This document shows positions 1 through 7,038 of a stretch of 13,992 nt of DNA, in pieces. Positions within the stretch are counted from its first letter, which is position 1. Each line of letters starts with the position of its first letter. This stretch comes from Multifurca ochricompacta. Its lineage: Eukaryota > Basidiomycota > Agaricomycetes > Russulales > Russulaceae. The translations under genes and the position numbers were made by a program. Below the pieces are notes generated by a model that was not told the DNA's origin, did no database searches, and was given only the letters and a program-made list of their open reading frames with translations. The DNA lies in assembly GCA_022496185.1 (NCBI GenBank), contig WTXG01000556.1:1-13992 (forward strand). Reading direction: 5' to 3'.

Positions 1-89
1 AAGGTCCAGTGGGTTGCAAGATCAGTTATGAACACCGAGAAGAACTCTGAAGATCCAGACACCCCGCGACCTGAATAGTTGTCCATCAT

Positions 90-645
90 GACACTATGAC
101 CCGACAAACATACTAGCGATGAGCTTGTCCCCCGCTGGTTGCACACCGCACTGGGCTTATTGCTCACTAAGCCGCAGATGGATCATGAACGATGACCATA
201 CCACCCCAAATGATTGATGTACCTGCTACGCAAATACATCGAAGTTCGAAGAATATCCTTGCTACTCCCCCTTACCCCGACCAGCTGTCTATCACGGCGA
301 CGCTGTAACCTGAAATCTACTCTGGGATTCAGACCCCAGGTAGTATGAATTCACGCCCCATCCCAATACCTCGATTAGCTGCCTATTGCAGGCTCCATGA
401 CCCGACGAATGCACCCGCGTGAGGATAATCATCTCCCGGGTTGCGAAGATTGGCAGCGCAGGGCACGCACTCTGAACCGAACGCGGAAGTTTTCCGAACA
501 GAAGTACCCCTCTGAACGCACCAGCACTAAACCTAACACCTACTGGTTGCAGAAGAACCACGAACGCCGACCATACCAAACAACATACGCATCGACTACC
601 TGAATGTGTCGAAGTTCACAAGAACACCCCTACCGACTGCCGCTC
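90..645 (+). repeat. Diverged direct repeat, two copies
   Basis: ATGACCCGAC occurs at 96-105 and again at 397-406, and GGTTGC follows at 137 and 439, so both offsets are about 301 bp. Further on, GACCATACCA and TCGAAGTTC recur with offsets of about 370-375 bp, which implies an extra insertion of about 70 bp in the second copy. The copies are strongly diverged, so this is an old segmental duplication. Confidence 0.4.
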
Positions 646-1149
646 TGAGGAGCTGAGACTTTGCACACCTGCGATGATTAGAGGAACTATCACTGAATGA
701 ATCCCACACCATGCCCGCCTCACCCATCTGACACGGAGAAGACAGAAACTTTTGTTAATCACTCTGTACGACGCTAGAACCTTCCCCAGTTGCCCCTACC
801 AGTTGCCACAAAACTGGAGAAAGTCAAGAAGATTCAGGAGCAGCAACAGAACCAGCAGAAGCAGAGGAACTTATCTGATGATGGGATGAATATGAGGCTC
901 AGAATCTGATACGAAGACGGGCAGAAATGTGATGATCCAAAGCCCTGGAGACCTGGAGCATGACCCTGTAGTTCCCCTCCCAACATATCGACGCACTCGC
1001 AGACCCAGACAGCCGCACCCTAAATAAAAGCGAACCGAATGCGATGGATATCATAAACAATGACCTGGCCACTCGGCAGACCTGAAAACCGAGCGCGCGG
1101 CCCCCGTTCTCATTGTCCGCGGTGCTGACACCTGAACAGGGGGGTGAAT

Positions 1150-1275
1150 TCCTGTTTTCTTTTGCTTTTCTTTCCCTTCCCTTGTCCCTCCCTCTTCCGG
1201 CACCTACTGCACCAGACAACCCTGCCAACGATGAACCCCTTCCTCTTCTCCCTTCGTCTCTCCCCATCTCTTTCC
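1150..1275 (+). other. Pyrimidine-rich tract
   Basis: About 125 bp is dominated by C and T on the + strand (TTTTCTTTTGCTTTTC and later CTCTTCTCCCTTCGTCTC). CT-rich blocks are common in fungal promoters and LTR leaders. No start codon with a convincing gene follows, so any promoter role is speculative. Confidence 0.3.
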
Positions 1276-2143
1276 CCAACAAGGCCTGACAAAAGAACAG
1301 TGAACGTAAACCACCTAGATGTTGCAACAACTCCTTGATACCTTCGGACTATCACGACCTGATCTGACAGCTGGATTCCAACACATTCGATGCCTTGATT
1401 CGACTCCCTATACTCTCTACACCCCTCTACCTTTTCCAGAACCCAGAACAGCTGCTTGTACCACCCAGGCCATGACCAGACACTAATCCACCCACTGGCT
1501 AGAACAGTAGTGACTGCATGAGGCCTTGAAACTCTGACTTAAATCCTTCAGCTTGTGGCCTTAGGACTTTGCTCATTTGGACGTCCCAATCCTCGGAACT
1601 GTACTTTGACTCAGAAGACGACCTTGGATTGACGACCCATAGATCTGGCTTGTATGACAACCTGACCCTGATACCCAGCAATCCTTATCAGACGCCGGAC
1701 CCACACCTGACCTCCGGCTTTGAAGCTGGACCCTGTTATCTTCGATGCTGTAATCTTGAACCTGACACATGACCTCTGGATATCTGTACTTCCATTCCAT
1801 TGATCCCCTGATTACTGTACGACACAATGTCCCTGATGGCATGACCTTGTCACGCCTCTGCCCTATTTCATAGGCGCCATGCCTTCTCATGATGGAACCC
1901 CGGGTAGGCAGTATTGCCATTCTGACTCTGACTCCAGTAGGAACGTTTCCCTGCTGTGAGATGATCCCTGTGTGGGAAACCTGCCCCACCAAACCCCGAC
2001 CTCCTCTTAACCTCCATAGGATTATGTCCTATACGAACTTCGACCCTGTGCATTTTGTGCCGCTTAGACCTTACCCCCTGCCGAATCCGATGAACCTTAG
2101 GCTTGAACCGCCACCTAAGGAAGAGGACCAGAACCAGAAGATA

Positions 2144-3218
2144 CCGCGGCAGTCCACGCCGCGCGTTGACGAAACCCGATGATGCTGTGGACGTTCTATC
2201 TGCAGTTGAGGATCTGAACCTGAAGAAACCGCGGCAGTTCACGCCGCGCGTTGACCCGATGCCCTTGCCAGTGTTCACTACTGCTGGTGAGGATGCTTAT
2301 GAAAACCCTGACCAGAAGGGGAAATGACTGTGTGTATGCCTGTTACTGGCTGCACACACCCGATCCCAACGCGCACGCTGTTGCCTGGGTTTTGATACAA
2401 GAATGAGATAAAACTGATGGTCGATGATTGCATTGACACGAACCCGATGATACTGTAGATATTTTACCTGCAGTGGAGGACCCGAACCCGATGAAGCCAT
2501 GGATGCAGTCCGCGTGCAGAGGACCCTATGTTGTCGCCAGCCATTGTTACTGGCTGTGCACGACTGACCCCAATGCGCATGTTGTCGCTTGGGTTTTTGG
2601 AGGACGGAACTGACGGTTGCAATTACCTGACGCAGCCCGACGAACGACCGATACCGTCGATGATGGGATGGCCTTATGGGCTCGAACTGAAGACGAAGAA
2701 CATGACTGAACGCGCGGACCTCTTTTGGCCGCGCATCCTGATCTACTCCATGCATCAGTTACTGCTGGAGTGTTTACTAAGACCAGGACGAACCCCGATC
2801 CAATAACGCCGCAGCAGTTCACGCTGCGCGTTGAAGATCCTTACGAACACCCTGACCAGAAGGGAACACGAAGAATGCGCGAGTTTACATCACTGCGCAA
2901 CCCGATCCACTCGACAACGCTCGCCGCCGCTGCTCAAAAGGCTTGCAGAAACGAAACGACACCCGATGACGCCACTGCCTTGTCTGCGGCTGAGGACGAA
3001 ACGACATTCGATGATGCCGCTGTGTCGACTGCGGCTGAGGATAAGACGACACCCAATGACGCCGCTGCTTTGTCTGCGGCTGAGGACGAAACGACATCCG
3101 ATGACGCCGCTGCTTCGTCTGCGGCTGAGGAAAAGACGAAACCCGATGATACCGCGGCCTTGTGCGCGGCTGAGGGCCTGTACCCGATGAAACCGCGGCA
3201 GTTCATGCCGCGTGTTGA
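2144..3218 (+). repeat. Dispersed module repeat with a CGCGGC/GCCGCG hairpin core
   Basis: A 26-bp block beginning CCGCGGCAG and ending GCGCGTTGA (or a close variant) occurs at 2144-2169, 2229-2254, 2809-2834 and 3193-3218. Three of the four copies keep a CCGCGGC...GCCGCG inverted repeat; the one at 2809 is eroded (CCGCAGC). A second block, TGTTACTGGCTG to the VAWV codons, occurs at 2341-2394 and 2545-2598, with a weaker third copy near 3298-3360. The CCCGATGAT block recurs at 2175 and 2443, offset 268 bp. Together these are diverged tandem copies of a module of about 270 bp with internal deletions. Confidence 0.6.
2950..3174 (+). repeat. Five tandem 45-bp coding repeats (15-residue acidic unit)
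   Basis: Five consecutive 45-bp units translate in one frame to variants of DETTPDDAAALSAAE: the first begins NETTPDD, the last EKTKPDD. Threonine, aspartate and alanine positions are kept, and no unit carries a stop or an indel. A related single unit, PDDAVDVLSAVED, lies upstream near 2175. The product would be a highly acidic, Ala-rich, probably unstructured tract. Confidence 0.8.
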
Positions 3219-3447
3219 GGACCTGAAGCCCTTGCCAGAGCCCATTACCACTGGTGGGGATGCTTATGAGGAACTGAACCAGACGAGAAGGCAACTGCGT
3301 GCACGCCGTTTGTTGGCAGTGTACCCTGACCCTGCTGCCTTGGTTGTTGCCTGGATGAGATGAACTGGATTGAAGACTGAGTGTACTGCCTTATGACTCC
3401 GGCTTTTGGACACTGTCTTCTGTGTCAAGCTGGGTCATCTTGAGCCT

Positions 3448-3460
3448 GCAGAGGGGGTAA
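3448..3460 (+). promoter_or_regulatory. Polypurine tract of element A
   Basis: GCAGAGGGGGTAA lies immediately before the TGTTACGACC LTR start. In LTR retrotransposons a purine run at this position resists RNase H and primes plus-strand DNA synthesis. Its position and its similarity to the tract before element B's 3' LTR support the call. Confidence 0.65.
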
Positions 3461-3866
3461 TGTTACGACCCTACTCTTTTTCCTGGCCCTGCACACCATG
3501 CCTTATTCCTTGCACCATCCTTGATCTCCTCCTTCTCTGGACCACTCTTTGATGCCCTTGGCCTGTTGCCTTGGGACCTTCCTTGATGCCTGTGGCCTGT
3601 GTGCCCAGGACCCTACCCTGATTCCTGTGACATTGTTCATAGGACTGACCTCCCATGCTGCCATTTACACCTAACCTGCTGGTAGTTATGCTGCTACACT
3701 GTTGGATGTATACCACCCTTCCTTGCTGCCTTGGCTCATGCCTTGGCCACTGCTCCTGACCCTGTCCCTGTGCTTGACACCCATAGGAACCCCTGACATT
3801 GTCCCTGCCAATCTGACCAGTCCAGACAACTAGACGACTTTGGCTTGTACTTGACCCTCTGCCAGT

Positions 3867-3971
3867 CATGTGACTCCTGGCCATGTGACCCTTGGCCATG
3901 TGACCCTTGGCCATGTGATCCTTGACCATGTGATCCCTGACCATGTGACTTTGGACCATGTGATCCCTGAC
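3867..3971 (+). repeat. Seven tandem 15-bp CATGTG repeats in LTR U3
   Basis: CATGTGA starts at 3867, 3882, 3897, 3912, 3927, 3942 and 3957, exactly 15 bp apart. The unit is CATGTGACCCTTGGC with a few transitions. CATGTG is an E-box-type (CANNTG) hexamer, so an enhancer array is plausible. No binding protein can be named from sequence. Confidence 0.85.
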
Positions 3972-4048
3972 CCTGATCACAGCATCTTCATCTGATCATT
4001 TACCCCTTTCTGATCACATGGCCCATCTGGCTCATCATTCGCTTCTCT

Positions 4049-4171
4049 GATTCCTGTGGGAGTATTCCCACATCCACCCTGACTCCTGTGGGACCTGTTA
4101 TCTCCCCATTTACCCCTGACCCTGGTGGGAATCCTCCCACACTGATATGACTCCTGTGGGGCTGTCCCACA
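4049..4171 (+). promoter_or_regulatory. Four GACTCCTGTGGGA units, three forming hairpin palindromes
   Basis: Units start at 4049, 4081, 4118 and 4149, 31 to 37 bp apart. Three continue into an inverted copy. TGTGGGA-GTAT-TCCCACA at 4055-4072 has perfect 7-bp arms. GTGGGA-ATCC-TCCCAC at 4125-4140 and TGTGGG-GCTGT-CCCACA at 4155-4171 each have 6-bp arms. The second unit (4087-4093) is a half-site. Repeated dyads of one hexamer suggest a dimeric regulator site in U3, or cruciform-prone DNA. Confidence 0.65.
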
Positions 4172-4183
4172 TGATTATGCTTC

Positions 4184-4244
4184 TGATAAGGCTTATCCTT
4201 ATCATGGACTATATTTGACATCTTATCTGCTATTGGATGATAAG
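4184..4244 (+). promoter_or_regulatory. GATA-type palindromes upstream of the TATA box
   Basis: TGATAAGG-CTTAT-CCTTATCA at 4184-4204 is a perfect inverted repeat with 8-bp arms. CTTATC (4222-4227) and GATAAG (4239-4244) form a second, looser pair. TGATAAG fits the WGATAR consensus of fungal GATA factors. The sites lie about 50 to 110 bp upstream of the TATA box. Confidence 0.5.
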
Positions 4245-4291
4245 GACTCTGACCCTGTTCCTGATTAGCTACAAACCAGATCCCCATACAG

Positions 4292-4299
4292 TATATAAG
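4292..4299 (+). promoter_or_regulatory. TATA box of LTR A
   Basis: TATATAAG in the context CAGTATATAAGACC matches the TATA boxes of the other two LTRs in the window. Transcription would start about 30 bp downstream. Confidence 0.65.
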
Positions 4300-4410
4300 A
4301 CCCTGTAGACAGTTTGTACAACCCTAGATTTGACCTCTTGGGCCTTCAGCCTAGAGATCTTAGACCCCAATACATCAGAAGCCTTTTCCCCTCTTTTTGC
4401 GTCCTTGAGA

Positions 4411-4445
4411 TCCCTGCAGGGACCCCCATTGCCTCTGGCAATGGG
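4411..4445 (+). other. Leader palindrome and hairpin in LTR A
   Basis: TCCCTGCAGGGA (4411-4422) is a perfect 12-bp palindrome. It is followed at once by CCCATTGC-CTCTG-GCAATGGG (4425-4445), a perfect 8-bp stem with a 5-nt loop. Both lie downstream of the TATA box, so they would be in the RNA leader. A structural role in packaging or RNA dimer formation is a guess. Confidence 0.45.
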
Positions 4446-4543
4446 TGTGTACCCTTCCCTTTGAACCCCTCTGCCATTCCCCAGGGCTCCAGTGTGCTTG
4501 GTGTGCTTCCGGCACAGCAACTGGGCCCTGTCCCCACTTAACA

Positions 4544-4669
4544 GCCTTAGGGGATTAGCTCCCTTTGGCTGGCTCATCCCGTCTCCCTCTGTGCTTGATT
4601 ATAGCATCAAACCTTAACTGATTCCGAAGCTAGACAGTGCCCAGAGTCTAGCCTTATTGTGCTAGGCTT
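4544..4669. other. Junction between LTR A and truncated element B
   Basis: This short stretch belongs to neither element with certainty. It carries an inverted repeat, GCTAGAC (4629-4635) with GTCTAGC (4646-4652). CpG density jumps just after it, from very low in LTR A to high in the gag of B (several CpG within 4686-4732). The break that removed B's 5' LTR and most of gag therefore probably lies around 4640-4690. Confidence 0.4.
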
Positions 4670-5107
4670 ATGGCTGAGGTAATGGACCCGCGCCGACCCG
4701 TGCACGCCGCACAGAACGCTCCGCTGAGCGTAACACAGTGGAAAGCAGCTTTCGGAGTAAAATCACCAGGGCACGCCCCAACACGGGATCCAAACGCCAT
4801 GGATACTTCAGCGGATAGAACCTGTGCCCGTGCCACACTTACAGAAGACGAACGACAGACCCTGATGAAGGAGGGGAGATGTTTCCGCTGTAAAGCCCAA
4901 GGACACATGTCCCGAGATTGCCCAAAGAAGGGAGCACGAGTAGCCGAAGCCACTACCACCTCGGTCCCTGCTACCAACAACCCGACCACCATCGACAAAC
5001 GCACCAAAGAGGAAAAGGCCCATGACATATGGGCAAACATGATGAAAGAAAGCGAAGAAGTGCGGGCTATCCTAGTGGAGAAGGCATTTGCCAAAAAGGA
5101 TTTTTGA
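4670..5107 (+). CDS. gag: gag, C-terminal part with zinc knuckle (N-terminus missing)
   Basis: Gag (nucleocapsid) binds and packages element RNA. A single CCHC knuckle is seen at residues 71-84 (C71, C74, H79, C84; CX2CX4HX4C, core CFRCKAQGHMSRDC). It is preceded by TQWKAAFGVK and ATLTEDERQTLMKEG, which also occur in the gag of element D, and followed by an acidic/basic helical tail. The retrotransposon-gag capsid domain that D still shows (VAKFRSLANRAG) is absent, so only about the last third of gag remains. The ATG at 4670 lies at the truncation junction and may not be a natural start. The stop TGA (5105-5107) falls right after a T-run, and pol continues one frame back. Confidence 0.8.
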   Translation: MAEVMDPRRPVHAAQNAPLSVTQWKAAFGVKSPGHAPTRDPNAMDTSADRTCARATLTEDERQTLMKEGRCFRCKAQGHMSRDCPKKGARVAEATTTSVPATNNPTTIDKRTKEEKAHDIWANMMKESEEVRAILVEKAFAKKDF

Positions 5108-7038
5108 TTGGCTCGACCCCATCGGCCTGGGCAAGAGCATTACATGTAACTTCTGTGTACACTAGTCGATTCAAATCATTGAAAATACCAGTACATTTTG
5201 AAACTACACAGAAGACGGCCGACTGCGACATCTTGGTGGACTCGGGAGCCACTGATAACTTCATCAGCCAGCGACTTGTAAAAGTCCTGGGACTAGGGAC
5301 ACTTATGCTCCCCCAAGAAAAAAACATCTGGAACATAGATGGGACAGCCAACAAGGCCGGAAGAATCACACACTACACCGACCTAAATATACAAGTTGGA
5401 GAAAACACAAAGACAATTCGTTTCCTCGTCACCGATCTTGGTGCCGAAGATCTTATACTGGGCTATCCCTGGCTTGCGGCCTTTGAACCGAAGATAAACT
5501 GGATGGATGCGACCATGAGCAAAGAATTCTATCCTGTCGTAGTCACATCCCTAGGGTATGACTATGCTGTACGACATCCCGCCATCCGAGCCATTGTTAT
5601 GGGAGAGCAAGCCACATGGGATGACCTAGAGCCTAGTGATCAAGTATACTGCTATACGACGAAGGCTTCTGAGTTGGCACAGAAAGCGATGGAAGGACAG
5701 GAAGTCAAGACCTTTGAAAATACTGTCCCCAAAGAGTACCAACGTCACTATAAGGTATTCTCTGAGGAGGAATCTCAACGATTCCCACCTTCACGACCCT
5801 GGGACCACGCCATCGACTTCATGCCAGATACCCCCCCTGCTATTGATTGTAAAATTTATCCTCTATCACAAAAAGAACAGGAGGCATTGACCGCCTTTCT
5901 GGAAGAACATCTCGCTAAAGGTTACATCCGCCCGTCGAAATCACCCTATGCGTCACCCTTCTTCTTCATCAAAAAGAAGGACGGCAAACTACGCCCAGTA
6001 CAGGACTACCGGAGAATCAATGCTTACACGATCCGAAATACCTATCCTCTTCCACTCATACCAGAACTCATAGACACAATGAGAGGCAAGGCATTGTTCT
6101 CTAAAATGGACATCCGCTGGGGTTACAACAACATACGCATTCGTGAAGGGGATCAGGAAAAAGCCGCATTCAAGACTAATCAAGGGCTTTTTGAACCTAA
6201 CGTCATGTTTTTTGGGTTGACCAACTCACTGGCAACATTTCAAGCGATGATGAACCACATATTCCGAGAACTCATACTAACCGGAGAAGTGGTTGTCTAC
6301 ATGGATGACATCTTAGTAGCAACTAAAGACGATCTCTCTCACCATCGAGCCCGTGTCCATCAGGTCTTGGATATCTTACACGACCATGACCTCTACTTAA
6401 AACCGGCAAAATGCTCCTTTGAACAGAAAAGTGTCGAGTACCTAGGAGTTATACTCGAAGGAGGACACGTACGCATGGACCCAGTTAAGGTACAGGGAAT
6501 CAGGGAATGGCCAACACCCACGAGCATCAAAGATGTCAGATCCTTTATTGGGTTCTGTAACTTTTATCGACGCTTCGTCAAAGGATTCTCGGGAATCGCT
6601 CGCCCACTGAACGACCTTCTAAAAAAGGATACGCCGTGGCATTGGGATACACCCCAACAGGAAGCGTTCGAGCAAATCAAAGGCATCGTAGGAGCAGAGC
6701 CAGTACTCATTCAACCAGATCTAAACCAGCCCTTCGAACTGGAAGTAGATGCTTCCCACTTTGCAAATGGAGCGGTACTGTATCAACGTGACGACGCACA
6801 AATCCTACACCCGGTGGCATATTACTCAGAGACCTTCTCTCCCACTGAACGGAATTACGACATTTGGGATAGAGAATTGCTTGCCATTGTCAAAGCCCTA
6901 TGTCACTGGCGACCCTATTTGGCTGGTGCCTCTCACAAAACTGTTATCCACACAGACCATTCCAATCTTCTATATTGGAAGGAACCTCACAAAATCAGTC
7001 GACGAGTGGCACGAGAAGTTCTAGAGCTCGGAATATAA
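5029..7038 (+). CDS. pol: pol, first part: protease, reverse transcriptase, RNase H (broken at its 3' end)
   Basis: Residues are numbered from the ATG at 5029, which lies inside gag in another frame and is probably not used. Entry is more likely by a -1 shift or read-on near 5105. The protease aspartate is D71 in LVDSGATDNF (codon 5239-5241). Reverse transcriptase spans about residues 270-480 with the catalytic D361 (SKMDIRWGYNN) and YMDD at 424-427 (6298-6309). RNase H shows D574 (EVDAS), E616 (DRELLAI) and D643 (HTDHSN). The conserved NxPATFQ proline is leucine here (NSLATFQ, residues 399-405), a C-to-T type change. The frame ends at TAA 7036-7038, inside RNase H, and homology resumes in another frame at 7031. 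Family membership is certain; activity of this copy is doubtful. Confidence 0.93.
   Translation: MGKHDERKRRSAGYPSGEGICQKGFLIGSTPSAWARALHVTSVYTSRFKSLKIPVHFETTQKTADCDILVDSGATDNFISQRLVKVLGLGTLMLPQEKNIWNIDGTANKAGRITHYTDLNIQVGENTKTIRFLVTDLGAEDLILGYPWLAAFEPKINWMDATMSKEFYPVVVTSLGYDYAVRHPAIRAIVMGEQATWDDLEPSDQVYCYTTKASELAQKAMEGQEVKTFENTVPKEYQRHYKVFSEEESQRFPPSRPWDHAIDFMPDTPPAIDCKIYPLSQKEQEALTAFLEEHLAKGYIRPSKSPYASPFFFIKKKDGKLRPVQDYRRINAYTIRNTYPLPLIPELIDTMRGKALFSKMDIRWGYNNIRIREGDQEKAAFKTNQGLFEPNVMFFGLTNSLATFQAMMNHIFRELILTGEVVVYMDDILVATKDDLSHHRARVHQVLDILHDHDLYLKPAKCSFEQKSVEYLGVILEGGHVRMDPVKVQGIREWPTPTSIKDVRSFIGFCNFYRRFVKGFSGIARPLNDLLKKDTPWHWDTPQQEAFEQIKGIVGAEPVLIQPDLNQPFELEVDASHFANGAVLYQRDDAQILHPVAYYSETFSPTERNYDIWDRELLAIVKALCHWRPYLAGASHKTVIHTDHSNLLYWKEPHKISRRVAREVLELGI

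Larger units (their letters stand above)
1..1888. other. Decayed stretch with no recognisable gene
   Basis: All six frames are interrupted every few dozen codons, and none of the short open stretches shows a domain I recognise. A short lysine/glutamine-rich stretch around 810-880 could be the remnant of a coiled coil. The sequence is rich in CCTGA-type motifs and carries diverged internal repeats. It is probably the decayed body of element A or of older insertions. No RNA gene is visible. Confidence 0.5.
1889..3363 (+). pseudogene. Broken accessory ORF of element A, repeat-built and acidic/proline-rich
   Basis: I do not recognise a domain family. Coding character is visible in three successive frames. 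A proline-rich opening (about 1990-2175) contains IPRQSTPRV. The next frame (to 2327) carries PDDAVDVLSAVED, KPRQFTPRVD and AYENPDQKGK. The last frame (2725-3363) carries TPQQFTLRVEDPYEHPDQKG, five acidic 15-residue repeats, and KPRQFMPRVED near the end. The same modules, and a third ending VAWV or VAWM, recur in order, so the ancestor was a modular protein expanded by duplication and later broken by frameshifts and stops. It sits just upstream of the purine tract and LTR, the slot where some LTR elements carry an extra gene. It shares no obvious sequence with element B's extra ORF. Function unknown. Confidence 0.45.
1..4543 (+). mobile_element. Element A: 3' part of a decayed Ty3/gypsy-like LTR element
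   Basis: The element is inferred from its right end. A broken accessory ORF is followed by a purine-rich tract (3448-3460) and then by a TGTTACGACC LTR start at 3461, the order expected at the 3' end of an LTR retrotransposon. The segment just upstream (from about 3429, AGCTGGGTCA) closely matches the segment upstream of element B's 3' LTR (from about 9883), so the two share an ancestral 3' end. No pol motifs are readable in 1-1890, so pol is either off the left edge or decayed beyond recognition. The right end is uncertain: TAACA at 4539-4543 is the best match to the TGTTA start, and a second candidate is CGTAACA at 4729-4735. Confidence 0.5.
3461..4543 (+). repeat. 3' LTR of element A, about 1.08 kb
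   Basis: It starts TGTTACGACC directly after the purine tract and has a TATA box at 4292-4299, giving a U3 of about 830 bp. The end is set at TAACA (4539-4543), the inverse of the TGTTA start, but this is a best guess. Apart from the first ten bases and general layout it does not resemble the 587-bp LTR of element B, so it is a different family. It is strikingly poor in CpG, while the accessory ORF upstream is CpG-rich. U3 holds three sets of tandem or palindromic motifs, listed separately. Confidence 0.6.

Noticed and set aside
899..1355. Overlapping minus-strand frames rich in Arg/Gly/Lys
   Set aside because: They read the complement of a pyrimidine-rich tract, which yields purine codons and few stops. 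No domain is seen.
3867..3971. Regular repeats as a CRISPR array
   Set aside because: The units are 15 bp and directly adjacent, with no unique spacers, in a eukaryotic LTR.
3471..3980. Minus-strand frame of 169 codons with HMVRDHMVKDHMAKGHMA-like repeats
   Set aside because: It is the complement of the 15-bp CATGTG array in LTR U3. No start context, domain or independent coding sign is seen.
3461..4543. LTR A as the matching 5' LTR of element B
   Set aside because: Apart from the first ten bases and the TATA layout it does not align with LTR B, and a purine tract precedes it, which marks a 3' LTR of an upstream element.
4670..4672. ATG at 4670 as the true gag start
   Set aside because: Element D shows about 1 kb more gag upstream of the knuckle, so this ATG is at or near a truncation junction.
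4654..5094. Minus-strand frame opposite gag
   Set aside because: It is a shadow of the gag coding strand, which carries the zinc knuckle.
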